Shown piece by piece: positions 40,245 through 47,991 of a DNA stretch of 64,000 nt. Below the pieces are notes generated by a model, which did not search any database, was not told where the DNA came from, and saw only the letters and a program-made list of their open reading frames with translations. A program made the position numbers and the translations under genes. The DNA comes from Phytohabitans sp052068095. Its GTDB lineage: Bacteria; Actinomycetota; Actinomycetes; Mycobacteriales; Micromonosporaceae. The DNA lies in contig NZ_JBQHDG010000005.1 of NCBI RefSeq assembly GCF_052068095.1, positions 1-64,000 on the forward strand, written 5' to 3'. Within the stretch, counting starts at the first letter, position 1. Each line of letters begins with the position of its first letter.

Positions 40245-41394
40245 GCGCTCGCGCAGGTGGCGGCTGGTGCTCGGCGGCGCGGCCGAAGAGTCGCTGGGTG
40301 AGCTTGGCGGCAACGAGGCGGCCATGGACGCGGCGCTGGCCGCGCTCTACGACTCGGGCTCGGGCGACGCCGAAGGCTCCCGGCGCCAGCGCTCGGCCGG
40401 TCTCGGCGCGTCCGCACCCCAGGTGGCGCGGTGGCTGGGCGACATCCGCGAGTACTTTCCCAGCACCGTCGTGCAGATCATGCAGTCCGACGCGATCGAG
40501 CGGCTCAACCTCACCAGCCTGCTGCTGGAGCCGGAGATGCTCGACGCCGTCGAGCCCGACGTGCACCTCGTGGGCACGCTGCTCTCGCTCAACAGGGTCA
40601 TGCCCGACCAGACCAAAGACGTCGCCCGCCAGGTGGTGCGCAAGGTCGTCGACGAGCTGGAGCGGCGCATCGCCAACAAGACCAAGGCCGCGGTCACCGG
40701 CGCGCTCAACCGCGCAACGCGCGTCAACCGCCCGCGCCACGCCGACATCGACTGGGACCGTACGATCCGGGCCAACCTCAAGCACTACCAGCCGGAGTAC
40801 CGCACGATCGTGCCGGAGCGCCTGGTCGGATACGGGCGGCGCACCACGGCTGTGCAGCGCGACGTCGTCCTCTGCGTCGACCAGTCCGGGTCGATGGCCG
40901 CCTCGGTCGTCTACTCAGGAGTGTTCGCGGCGGTGCTCGCGTCGATGCGCTCGCTCCGCACGTCGCTCGTCGTCTTCGACACCGCGGTCGTCGACCTGAC
41001 CGACCAGCTGCACGACCCGGTCGAGGTGCTCTTCGGCACCCAGCTCGGCGGCGGCACCGACATCAACCGGGCGATCGCCTACTGCCAGGAGCTCGTCACC
41101 CGCCCGCGCGACAGCATCTTCGTGCTGATCAGCGACCTGTACGAGGGCGGCATCCGGGCCGAGATGCTGCGGCGAATCGCCGCGCTGGTGGAGGCGGGCG
41201 TCCAGGTGGTGGTGCTGCTCGCGCTCTCCGACGAGGGCGCCCCGGCGTATGACCACGACAACGCGGCCGCACTGGCGTCGCTGGGCGTGCCCGCGTTCGC
41301 GTGCACGCCGGATGCCTTCCCCGACCTGATGGCGGCGGCGATCGAGCGCCGCGACCTGCGTGCGTTCGCCGAGCGCTTCGCGTCCGGGGCTTGA
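40237..41394 (+). CDS. VWA-domain protein (YehP/CoxE-like)
   Basis: A 385-residue protein with a helical N-terminal half and a C-terminal von Willebrand A domain from about residue 208. The metal-ion-dependent adhesion site is intact: D215-x-S217-x-S219 in CVDQSGSM, Thr in GGGTDINRA and Asp in LISDLYEGG. VWA proteins next to MoxR ATPases are their usual partners. The ATG at 40237 overlaps the DUF5682 stop by eight bases. It closes the four-gene operon; copy B of the dispersed element follows. Confidence 0.9.
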   Translation: MDERSRRWRLVLGGAAEESLGELGGNEAAMDAALAALYDSGSGDAEGSRRQRSAGLGASAPQVARWLGDIREYFPSTVVQIMQSDAIERLNLTSLLLEPEMLDAVEPDVHLVGTLLSLNRVMPDQTKDVARQVVRKVVDELERRIANKTKAAVTGALNRATRVNRPRHADIDWDRTIRANLKHYQPEYRTIVPERLVGYGRRTTAVQRDVVLCVDQSGSMAASVVYSGVFAAVLASMRSLRTSLVVFDTAVVDLTDQLHDPVEVLFGTQLGGGTDINRAIAYCQELVTRPRDSIFVLISDLYEGGIRAEMLRRIAALVEAGVQVVVLLALSDEGAPAYDHDNAAALASLGVPAFACTPDAFPDLMAAAIERRDLRAFAERFASGA

Positions 41395-41441
41395 TCTTGC
41401 ACCGCGCAGGGTGAGGCCGCGGGAGCAACGGTCTGGACCAC

Positions 41442-41467
41442 CGCGGACGTCGCGGTAGCTCAAATCT
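41442..41467 (-). repeat. Dispersed 3'-flank element, copy B
   Basis: On the minus strand this reads AGATTTGAGCTACCGCGACG followed by TCCGCG and includes the TGA stop codon of the GNAT gene. It matches copies A and C. The element is in the sense orientation of the gene that ends there. Confidence 0.6.
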
Positions 41468-41945
41468 CTGTCTTGAGGTTTCGCTCGTAGCAGACGGAGA
41501 CCGCGGAGCCGATGTAGACGCCGAAAAGGGGGATCGACGTGTAGCCCTCGCGCTCGTAGAAACGCTGAGCGTCGGGCTGGAAGGTCCCGGTCTCCAGGCG
41601 CATCGTCGTCCAGCCGCGCTCGACCGCGGCCGCTTCGAGTGCGCGGAGGACGGCGGTGGCCAGGCCGGTGCCGCGGGCCTGGGGCACCACGTACATCCGC
41701 TTGATCTCGGCGCTCGTGGCGTCGAGGCGCCGCAGGCCGCCGCACGCGAGCGCGGCCCCGCTGACGGGATCGACCGCGACGAGGAAGTGGTCGATGTCGG
41801 CGGCCGACGGCAGCGGCCCGGGCTCGTGGTCGTCGCCCCCGTAGCGGGCGTCGAGCTCCGCCCGCTGCTCCTTTCGCAAGGCCGCGCCCGCCGGGTCGTC
41901 CCACGGCCGCGCCTCGAGTACCCATCGCGTGTCGTTATCCGTCAC
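41460..41945 (-). CDS. GNAT-family N-acetyltransferase
   Basis: Predicted acetyl-CoA-dependent acetyltransferase of about 161 residues. The acetyl-CoA binding motif is VVPQARGTGLATAVLRALE (R/Q-x-x-G-x-A type), followed by the C-terminal FYEREGYTSIPLFG. The GTG at 41945 is preferred: TACCGT lies at -13 to -8 on the minus strand. Starts further upstream would run through the shared operator and the tetR start. Substrate unknown. Divergent from a TetR gene, which may control it. Confidence 0.82.
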   Translation of the reverse strand: MTDNDTRWVLEARPWDDPAGAALRKEQRAELDARYGGDDHEPGPLPSAADIDHFLVAVDPVSGAALACGGLRRLDATSAEIKRMYVVPQARGTGLATAVLRALEAAAVERGWTTMRLETGTFQPDAQRFYEREGYTSIPLFGVYIGSAVSVCYERNLKTEI

Positions 41946-41979
41946 AAGCGTTACGGTAACATGCGTTACGGTTAGCGCC
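41946..41979. promoter_or_regulatory. Shared operator and overlapping leaderless promoters of GNAT and TetR genes
   Basis: Only 34 bases separate the two starts. A perfect dyad GTTAC-G-GTAAC (41950-41960) and a second, partial copy GTTACGGTTAG (41965-41975) follow each other at 15 bases. The -10 of the GNAT gene (TACCGT, minus strand, 41953-41958) is inside the first dyad and the -10 of the TetR gene (TACGGT, 41967-41972) is inside the second. TetR binding here would shut both genes. Confidence 0.65.
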
Positions 41980-42576
41980 ATGGCACGAACGGCCGACCGC
42001 CCCGCGCAGGAGGCGCTGCTCTCCCGCGCGGTCTGGGACGTGCTCGCCCACCAGGGGCTCGAGCGCCTGACGATCCGCGCGGTCGCCGCCGCGGCCGGAT
42101 GCACGACCGGCCTCGTCATGCACCGCTTTCCGCACCGCCGCGCGTTGCTCCTGCATGCCCGGCGCCTGCTGCACGAGCGCACCCGGGCCCGCGTCGAGGC
42201 GCTGGAGGCTTCGGCGAACTCTCCGCGGGAGGCGCTGCGCGCGGTGCTCCGGCAGGGCCTCGCGCTGGACGACGAGCTGCGCACCGAGAGCACGGTCTGG
42301 GTCGGCTTTCTCGCCGCGGCGGTCGCCGACGAGGAGCTGATCGCCCAGCACCGTGCCAACAACCAGGCATGGCGGCACCGCATCACCCGCCTGGTCGGCG
42401 CCGCCGCCCCCGACTGGCCGGCGGACCGCGCGGAGTCCGTCGCCGCCACCCTGATCGCGCTGGTCGAAGGCGCCGGCGCGCTGGGCTCGGGCGATCCCGC
42501 GGGATATCCGCCGGCCGCCCAGGAGCGGATGCTCGACGACACGCTCGCGGCATACGGATTAGCACTGGTGTGCTAG
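41980..42576 (+). CDS. TetR/AcrR-family transcriptional regulator
   Basis: A 198-residue repressor. The helix-turn-helix is LTIRAVAAAAGCTTGLVMHRF (residues about 29-49), with a helical C-terminal ligand domain. It is divergent from a GNAT gene with shared operators and is likely autoregulated. The ATG at 41980 has TACGGT at -13 to -8 and no ribosome site. The AlkB-like gene follows after 19 bases but has its own -10 box. Confidence 0.9.
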   Translation: MARTADRPAQEALLSRAVWDVLAHQGLERLTIRAVAAAAGCTTGLVMHRFPHRRALLLHARRLLHERTRARVEALEASANSPREALRAVLRQGLALDDELRTESTVWVGFLAAAVADEELIAQHRANNQAWRHRITRLVGAAAPDWPADRAESVAATLIALVEGAGALGSGDPAGYPPAAQERMLDDTLAAYGLALVC

Positions 42577-42588
42577 CCGGCGTAGGGT
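42560..42588 (+). promoter_or_regulatory. Dyad and -10 box upstream of the AlkB-like gene
   Basis: TAGCAC-TGGT-GTGCTA (42560-42575) is a perfect dyad overlapping the tetR stop and the expected -35 area. TAGGGT at 42583-42588 lies at -13 to -8 of the ATG at 42596. The dyad may be an operator or a weak terminator of tetR. Confidence 0.45.
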
Positions 42589-42595
42589 GCCTCCT

Positions 42596-43225
42596 ATGGA
42601 AGTCGCGCACCAGCCCTCGATGCTCGACATCGCCGAGCAGGCCGGCCTCGGCCCGCTCGCCGGCCGGGTCCGGCGCCACCAGCTGAGCCGGGGCGCCTGG
42701 GTCGACCACCTGCCGGGCTGGGTGCACGGCTCCGACCTCCTGCTCGACACCCTCCTGCACGAGGTGCCGTGGCGCGCCGAGCGCCGGGAGATGTACGAGC
42801 GGGAGGTCGACGTGCCCCGCCTCCTGTGCTGGTATGGCGGCGGCGACCCGCTGCCCCACCCGCTGCTGGAGCAGGCGCGCGACGCCCTCACCGCCCACTA
42901 CGCCCCCGAGCTCGGCGAGCCGTTCGTCACGGCCGGGATGTGCCTCTACCGCACCGGGCGCGACAGCGTCGCCTGGCACGGCGACACCAACGGCCGCTCG
43001 TCCCGCATCGACACGATGGTCGCGATCGTCTCGTTCGGCTCACCCCGGCCGCTGCTCCTCCGCCCCCGTGGCGGCGGTGCAAGCCTCCGGTTCCCCCTTG
43101 GCCACGGCGACCTGATCGTGATGGGCGGCTCGTGCCAGCGCACGTGGGAGCATGCCGTGCCCAAGACGGCAAAGCCGGTCGGCCCGCGGGTCAGCGTGCA
43201 GTTTCGCCCGGTCGGCGTCTCGTAG
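42596..43225 (+). CDS. AlkB-like 2-oxoglutarate/Fe(II) dioxygenase
   Basis: Predicted oxidative dealkylase for alkylated nucleic acids, 209 residues. The Fe(II) ligands are in WHGDTNG (HxD) and TWEHAVPK (His), and the 2-oxoglutarate-binding Arg in GPRVSVQFR. The substrate-lid region has CLYRTGRDSVAWH. The ATG at 42596 is preferred over the GTG at 42587 because of the -10 box spacing. Whether it repairs DNA or RNA cannot be told. The preceding regulator gene is close but has no obvious link to alkylation. Confidence 0.9.
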   Translation: MEVAHQPSMLDIAEQAGLGPLAGRVRRHQLSRGAWVDHLPGWVHGSDLLLDTLLHEVPWRAERREMYEREVDVPRLLCWYGGGDPLPHPLLEQARDALTAHYAPELGEPFVTAGMCLYRTGRDSVAWHGDTNGRSSRIDTMVAIVSFGSPRPLLLRPRGGGASLRFPLGHGDLIVMGGSCQRTWEHAVPKTAKPVGPRVSVQFRPVGVS

Positions 43226-43227
43226 GG

Positions 43228-43638
43228 CTACTTGGGCAGCTGGCGGATCCGGATCGCGTTGCCAAACGGGTCACGCAGGCCGAAGTCGATGCCGTAGGGC
43301 TGCTCGGTCGGCTCGTCCGTAAACTCCACGCCCTTCGCCTTCAGCTCCTCGTACGTCCGGTAGGCGTCGTCGGTGTTGAAGCCGAGCCACCCGCCGGCCG
43401 CGCCCTTGGTCAGCAGCTCGCGCACCCGCTCGGCCGTCGCCTCGTCCATCGACGGCGGCCCCGGCTTCTCCAGCAGGATCGCGCGCCCCGGGTCGCCGGG
43501 CACGTTGACGGTCAGCCAGCGCATGAAGCCGAGATCCTGGTCGGTATTGACCTCCAGGCCCAGCGTGCCTACGTAGAAGTCGAGGGCCTGGTCCTGGTCG
43601 AGTACGAAGATGGAGGACATCGCGGTCGCGTTCAACAT
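43228..43638 (-). CDS. VOC (glyoxalase/bleomycin-resistance) family protein
   Basis: A 136-residue vicinal-oxygen-chelate protein. The two beta-alpha-beta modules show SSIFVLDQDQALDFYVGTLG and GFNTDDAYRTYEELKAKGV, ending in the typical LRDPFGNAIRIRQ. Members bind metals or sequester drugs; substrate unknown. The ATG at 43638 gives the family start; a second ATG seven codons in is possible. The stop is two bases from the convergent AlkB-like stop. Confidence 0.87.
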   Translation of the reverse strand: MLNATAMSSIFVLDQDQALDFYVGTLGLEVNTDQDLGFMRWLTVNVPGDPGRAILLEKPGPPSMDEATAERVRELLTKGAAGGWLGFNTDDAYRTYEELKAKGVEFTDEPTEQPYGIDFGLRDPFGNAIRIRQLPK

Positions 43639-43673
43639 GGTGGCGACGCTAGTCGCCCCCCGCCGACCCCTGC

Positions 43674-44108
43674 TTATCCAAAACTGACGGGCCGCATCCA
43701 CGAGCGGGTGAAGCACGTCGGCACCGGCACGCTCGCCGCGGTACGCCGGTACACCGACGGCGACTGCCCGACGATGTCCCGAAATGTACGGCTGAAGGTG
43801 CCCAGGCTCGTGAAGCCCACCGCGAAGCAGATGTCGGTGACCGGGCGGTCGGTCTCGCGGAGCAGAAACATGGAACGTTCCACTCGCCGCCGCTGTAGGT
43901 AGCGGTGCGGAGTCTCCCCGAAGGTCGCCCGAAACGTGCGGATGAAGTGCCCTTCGGAGACGTGCGCGATACGGGCGAGCGCAGGGATGTCGAGTGGCTG
44001 CGCGTAGGCCCGGTCCATGGCGTCGCGGGCCCGCAACATCCGCCTGTTGGTCTCCTCGACAGCGCGACTCACGCCGCCTATCACACCATGTCCCGGTTTG
44101 TCGTCCAA
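43674..44108 (-). CDS. AraC-family transcriptional regulator, DNA-binding domain only
   Basis: A 144-residue protein consisting almost wholly of the AraC double helix-turn-helix: DIPALARIAHVSEGHFIRTF, then PHRYLQRRRVERSMFLLRE, and TDICFAVGFTSLGTFSRTFR. There is no room for the usual effector domain, so it may act as a dosage-controlled activator like SoxS or MarA. It lies 35 bases upstream of the VOC gene on the same strand and probably shares a transcript with it. Confidence 0.87.
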   Translation of the reverse strand: MDDKPGHGVIGGVSRAVEETNRRMLRARDAMDRAYAQPLDIPALARIAHVSEGHFIRTFRATFGETPHRYLQRRRVERSMFLLRETDRPVTDICFAVGFTSLGTFSRTFRDIVGQSPSVYRRTAASVPVPTCFTRSWMRPVSFG

Positions 44109-44267
44109 GAAATTGCTCGGCCGGAGAGCCCGGAAGAAAGCAATTGCTCCCTGCTACTGGCGCCGCAGATGAATGAGTCAGGCATGAGCAGATCAAAAAC
44201 GAGCGCTGTTTGCGGGCACCTGCAAAATGAGGTTAGCGATATGCGGACCCGGTCAGGGGGCCACCAG

Positions 44268-44987
44268 ATGAAGACTCCGAGATTCGACCTGTTTCCTGGT
44301 TTCCGTGAGAGCCTCGGCAAGATCGGAGTCATGCTCGCCGTCGCCGCCGCGTCAATTGCGATCTTCGTGGGCGCCGCCCTCACGCCGTCGGTGATCGCCA
44401 GCCTGGACAGCGGTGACCGGGAATGGGTTGCGGCCCTGGTCGCGACCCTGCTGGTGGTGGCCGCCTCCACGATGCTTCAACGCAAGCAGGTGCGCCACGA
44501 GCGACTGTGGTTGCAGCGGGGATATACATTCGACCTCCTAAGAATGGCAATGGATGACCCCATATACGCCCAGTGCTGGGGGCCGCGCGTAAGTCCGCCC
44601 GATATGGATGAGCGGCTCTTCTACTATGCGAATCTGGTGATTATGGGCTGGTCGTACGCATGGGAACACGGCCAGATCGACGCTCAGCAGGTGCGCGCCT
44701 ACGCCCAAGCATTCTTCGAGAGCGAGGTGTCGCGCGAGTACTGGACGAGGTACGGATCCTGGCGGTCGCGCTCACGTGGCCGCGAGCGCGCGTTCTACCG
44801 GATCATCGACAACGAGTACCGGGACGCGATCGCCGGCGGACCACCCACCCGCCCCTACGAACCCAGCACCATCAGGCCCGAGTCCGCCGCCCGCGCGGCG
44901 ATCTCCTACCGCCGGCGGCGGCACCGGCGCAGCTCCGCAAGGCGCGTTGAGCGCATCACCGCGGTAGGTCGAAGGCTCCGGTCTTGA
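44268..44987 (+). CDS. DUF6082-like membrane protein
   Basis: A 239-residue protein with two membrane helices (residues about 17-40 and 48-68), then a helical cytoplasmic domain with Tyr/Trp motifs (YYANLVIMGWSYAWEHG, FFESEVSREYW) typical of DUF6082, and a basic tail. AGGGGG stands eight bases before the ATG at 44268; an in-frame ATG at 44241 with GAGG upstream is an alternative. A 10-bp palindrome AGCAATTGCT lies at 44139-44148 in the upstream gap. The 3' end overlaps the convergent DUF397 gene by 32 bases. Function unknown. Confidence 0.75.
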   Translation: MKTPRFDLFPGFRESLGKIGVMLAVAAASIAIFVGAALTPSVIASLDSGDREWVAALVATLLVVAASTMLQRKQVRHERLWLQRGYTFDLLRMAMDDPIYAQCWGPRVSPPDMDERLFYYANLVIMGWSYAWEHGQIDAQQVRAYAQAFFESEVSREYWTRYGSWRSRSRGRERAFYRIIDNEYRDAIAGGPPTRPYEPSTIRPESAARAAISYRRRRHRRSSARRVERITAVGRRLRS

Positions 44988-45168
44988 AGTGAGCGACGAA
45001 GTGGGCCCACTGGTCTCGGCTCAGCTCCAGAGCGACGGACGGTCGCAGCGAGCTACGTAACACCACCGCGTCCGATCGCACCTGGACCTCCACGCAATGC
45101 GCCTCGCCGACGCACCGGCTGCTCCGACGCCACGACGGTCCGGCCGGGTCGCTTCCCTCCATACGCAC
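44956..45168 (-). CDS. DUF397-domain protein
   Basis: A 70-residue DUF397 protein: WRRSSRCVGEAHCVEVQV, the SVALELSRDQWAHFVAHFKTG core and a short tail. DUF397 proteins usually accompany a WhiJ-like XRE regulator in Streptomyces development clusters; none is adjacent here, so this is an orphan copy. Start at 45168 or at the Met two codons later. Confidence 0.85.
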   Translation of the reverse strand: MRMEGSDPAGPSWRRSSRCVGEAHCVEVQVRSDAVVLRSSLRPSVALELSRDQWAHFVAHFKTGAFDLPR

Positions 45169-45260
45169 CGGGTGGTTCTATCTGTCGAATGTGGACGGCG
45201 GGGAACAACACGCCGGCCGTGACGTGATCTTTACCTGGCTCGGCCGGCCGCTGGACACGA

Positions 45261-45295
45261 CAAGGGCCGGCTCCAACGACTGGAACCGGCCCTTG
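45261..45295 (-). terminator. Terminator after tRNA-Arg(ACG)
   Basis: CAAGGGCCGG (45261-45270) pairs perfectly with CCGGCCCTTG (45286-45295), with further partial pairing in the loop. It starts eight bases beyond the tRNA 3' end on the minus strand. Confidence 0.7.
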
Positions 45296-45303
45296 ACCTG
45301 CTG

Positions 45304-45376
45304 CGCGCCCGAAGGGACTCGAACCCCTAACCTTCTGATCCGTAGTCAGATGCTCTATCCATTGAGCTACGGGCGC
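45304..45376 (-). tRNA. tRNA-Arg (anticodon ACG)
   Basis: Acceptor GCGCCCG/CGGGCGC, D-arm TAGCTCAATGGATAGAGCA, anticodon loop CTACGGA giving ACG, T-loop GTTCGAGTC. CCA is not encoded. This is the expected substrate of TadA, encoded at 17702-18160, which would convert A34 to inosine. Confidence 0.95.
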
Positions 45377-45410
45377 AGGTGCTCGACCAGCATACACACC
45401 GGTCTTCGCG

Positions 45411-45501
45411 CGGAGACTCCGGGATTCGAACCCGGGAGGGGCGTTAAGACCCCAACCGCATTAGCAGTGCGGCGCCATAGACCAGACTAGGCGAAGTCTC
45501 C
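45411..45501 (-). tRNA. tRNA-Ser (anticodon GCT)
   Basis: Class II tRNA with acceptor GGAGACT/AGTCTCC, anticodon stem CCGCA/TGCGG and loop CTGCTAA giving GCT, a long variable arm and T-arm CCCGGGTTCGAATCCCGG. CCA is not encoded. Reads AGC and AGU. It lies 34 bases upstream of tRNA-Arg on the same strand. Confidence 0.95.
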
Positions 45502-45632
45502 CAGGTGGCCGTCGCAGACCACCGCCCGCCGAGGATACCGTGCGGGCCTCGGTGGCGGCAAAGCGGCGCGGGCTCTCGGCCGCCGGGTTTCCGGGAGGTG
45601 AAGCGGGCTCATCAGGACTAGGCTCCGTCGAC

Positions 45633-47156
45633 ATGGAGGAGGAGCGTCGCCCGGGCGGCCGGCGGGAGCGGTCCCGCCCGTCCAAGGCTGCCTTCACCCC
45701 GCCTGAGGAAGATCCGGCACCGGCGCCGCCGCCGCGCCGGCCACCGGCCAGCGGGCCTGCGCCTTCGGTGCTCTTCCAGCCGCCTGCCGTGCCGGACGAG
45801 CCGCCCGACGAGCCGCCCCGAAAGGCTCGGCCGGCCAAGCGGACGGCGGCCCCAGACCCAGCCACCACTACACCACCGGCTGACGCGCGGCCGGCCAAAC
45901 GGAGCAGCCCCGGCGACGCACCAGCAACCGAGACGCCAGCCCGCGACCGGCCGGCCAAGCGGGTGGCCCGCGACGTGGCGGCGGCCGACGCCCCGCCCGC
46001 CGAGCGGGCGACACCGGAGACGGCGCCCGCCCCACCACCACCGTCGCGGGAGCCGGACAAGCGGGCCACCCGGGAGGCGCCCGCGGCCGAAGCGCCGGCC
46101 CGTGGTCGGCCGGCCAAGCGCACCAGCACCGGCAAACCCGCCACCACGCGCACCAGCACCGGCAAACCCCCCACCAAGCGCACGAGCTCTGAGAAACCCG
46201 CCACCACGCGCACCGGCTCTGAGAAACCCGAAACCACACCGACCAGCGCGGACGCGCCGGCAGAGGCGCGGCCGCCAGCCAAGGCTGTGAGCGCGGAGGA
46301 GCCGAGGAAAGCCGCCGCCTCGACGGCAGAAGAGGCCCCTGCGTCGAAGAGCCCCCGGAAGGCCGCCGCGAAGAAGGCGACCAAGAAGGCCGCCAAGGCA
46401 CCAGCACGCAAGACGGCCGCGACCACAGCCGACCGGGCGGCGGTCACGACAAGCACGTCGCCCCGAGCGGCGGTGGCGTTGGTCAGTGGGTCGGTCGTCG
46501 CCCGTACCAAGGCAGGAGATGGACCGGCGACCACGCCGCGGCTGCTCGACCGGCCTGGACACGCCCCGGAGCTGTTGGCTCTGGCGGCCGTGCGGGCGAT
46601 CGGGCCGCGGGCGCGCGATTGGGCCGCGCAGACGCGGGCGACCTACCCGGCGGCGACGGACGACGGCCTCGCGCGGCTCGCGACGCAGCGCTTCGTGCGG
46701 ATGGCGGGGGCAGGTGGGGCGGTGTCGACGGCGTTGGGGCTGTTGACGCCGGTGGCCGAGCTCACCGCGACCGCTTGGGCGCAGGCCGCGCTGGTGTTGC
46801 ACCTCGCGGCGGCCTACGGGCGGGATCCGCTCGACGCCGAGCGGGCGGTCGACCTGCTGGTGCTGGTCGGGGTGCATTCGTCGCCGGAGGTGGCCAGGGC
46901 CGCGCTGGCCGAGGCCACCGAGGCTGATGTGGTGGTCGAGGGGGCGCCGGCCCTGCGGGCTGCGGAGGCGGCTTGGCGGCTCGCGATGCCCCTGTCGGCC
47001 CAGTCGCGGGGATGGCTGGCCGTGCGGATGGTCGCGCGGCGGCTGCTGCCTGGCGTGGTGCCGGTGACGGCCGCGGTGGGCGCGGCCGCGGCGGTGGAGC
47101 GGCTCGCTTACCGGGCTCGGGCTCACTACCGCGAGGGCTACGGCAGCCAGTCGTAG
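45633..47156 (+). CDS. EcsC-like protein with long disordered Lys/Ala/Pro head
   Basis: A 507-residue protein. Residues 1-300 are low-complexity, rich in Pro, Ala, Lys and Thr, with recurrent RPAKR motifs and a run of alanine/lysine resembling histone H1 tails (KKATKKAAKAPARKT). Residues 310-507 form a helical domain resembling EcsC (LLALAAVRAIGPRARDW, then two hydrophobic helices). The ATG at 45633 has TAGGCT nine bases upstream. Its 3' end overlaps the convergent CPBP gene. A membrane- or nucleoid-associated role is speculative. Confidence 0.7.
   Translation: MEEERRPGGRRERSRPSKAAFTPPEEDPAPAPPPRRPPASGPAPSVLFQPPAVPDEPPDEPPRKARPAKRTAAPDPATTTPPADARPAKRSSPGDAPATETPARDRPAKRVARDVAAADAPPAERATPETAPAPPPPSREPDKRATREAPAAEAPARGRPAKRTSTGKPATTRTSTGKPPTKRTSSEKPATTRTGSEKPETTPTSADAPAEARPPAKAVSAEEPRKAAASTAEEAPASKSPRKAAAKKATKKAAKAPARKTAATTADRAAVTTSTSPRAAVALVSGSVVARTKAGDGPATTPRLLDRPGHAPELLALAAVRAIGPRARDWAAQTRATYPAATDDGLARLATQRFVRMAGAGGAVSTALGLLTPVAELTATAWAQAALVLHLAAAYGRDPLDAERAVDLLVLVGVHSSPEVARAALAEATEADVVVEGAPALRAAEAAWRLAMPLSAQSRGWLAVRMVARRLLPGVVPVTAAVGAAAAVERLAYRARAHYREGYGSQS
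46119..46238 (+). repeat. Four 30-bp tandem repeats inside the EcsC-like gene
   Basis: Units 46119-46148, 46149-46178, 46179-46208 and 46209-46238 are imperfect copies of CGCACCAGCACCGGCAAACC plus ten bases. They encode ten-residue repeats R-T-S-(T/S)-(G/E)-K-P-x-T-(T/K). Confidence 0.85.
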
Positions 47157-47914
47157 CGGCCCTTTATCAGGGTATATCCGATAAATGCGACCACATCGAG
47201 CAGCGTGTGCGCGATCACCAACGGGAGAACGCGCCTGGTGCGCAGGTAGAAGTAGCTGAAGACAACTCCCATCAGCGCGTTGCCGATGAAGCCGCCAAAG
47301 CCTTGGTAGAGGTGGTATGAGCCACGCAGGAGGGCACTCGTGGCGATGATGGTGCGTACCCGCCATCCCATCTCCTCGAGGCGGGTCATCAGATATCCGA
47401 CAACGACCACTTCTTCGAGGATCGCGTTCTGCGCGGCGGCCAAGATCAGCACGGGCACCGCCCACCACAGGTCGGGGAGGTCGGCCGCCACTACCGTGGC
47501 GTTGATGCCGAGCCGGTGCGCACCGAGATAGACGAGGATCCCGGGACCGCCGATCACGACCGCCAACAGCGCGCCCCACACCAGGTCGAAGGCCGGACGC
47601 CGGCGGTCCAGGCCGAGGCTGGCGCGTGCGTCGCGGTCGCGGTTGAGCAGGTGTATCGCCAACAGCACCGGGACCAGCGCAAAGAAGATCCCGAGCAGCT
47701 GGTATGTGAGGTCGAGGTAGGGCCGCGGCGACTGGGACGCGTTGAGCGTCGCGGTCTGCTGGGAGAGCGGACGGTCGGCCGTCAGCCGCGCGGTGATGGA
47801 GACCATCGCATAGATGGCTGACTGTCCAAGTGAGACGCCGAGGACGAGGAGCGCCTCGTTGCGGCGCATGGTGTTGTCGCGGCCGGTGGTCGGCGGGGCT
47901 AGCTCAACCGTCAC
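47138..47914 (-). CDS. CPBP-family intramembrane metalloprotease
   Basis: A polytopic membrane protein of 258 residues with about seven helices. CPBP motif 1 appears as NAILEEVVVVGYLMTRLEE (the usual EExxxR is changed at the Arg), motif 2 as LLRGSYHLYQGFGGFIGNAL with conserved His, and motif 3 as IAHTLLDVVAFIG. The altered motif 1 leaves catalytic activity uncertain. CPBP proteins process prenylated or signal-type substrates and can give bacteriocin immunity. Divergent from the flavohemoglobin-type gene. Confidence 0.85.
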   Translation of the reverse strand: MTVELAPPTTGRDNTMRRNEALLVLGVSLGQSAIYAMVSITARLTADRPLSQQTATLNASQSPRPYLDLTYQLLGIFFALVPVLLAIHLLNRDRDARASLGLDRRRPAFDLVWGALLAVVIGGPGILVYLGAHRLGINATVVAADLPDLWWAVPVLILAAAQNAILEEVVVVGYLMTRLEEMGWRVRTIIATSALLRGSYHLYQGFGGFIGNALMGVVFSYFYLRTRRVLPLVIAHTLLDVVAFIGYTLIKGRYDWLP

Positions 47915-47974
47915 CCGATAACTGTGCCCGACACGCCGTCGGCGGCGCCGCCTACCACCCCAAGATCAACCGAA

Positions 47975-47991
47975 TCGCACAAGATGTGCGA
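47975..47991. promoter_or_regulatory. Perfect dyad upstream of the flavohemoglobin-type gene
   Basis: TCGCACA-AGA-TGTGCGA is a 17-bp perfect inverted repeat, about 100 bases before the globin ATG. A further half site TCGCACAA lies at 48073-48080. It looks like an operator for a dimeric regulator. I cannot assign it to NsrR, a CRP/FNR protein or another family. Confidence 0.5.

Noticed and set aside
46119..46238. CRISPR or mobile repeat in the EcsC-like gene
   Set aside because: The 30-bp units are directly joined, in frame, and encode peptide repeats.
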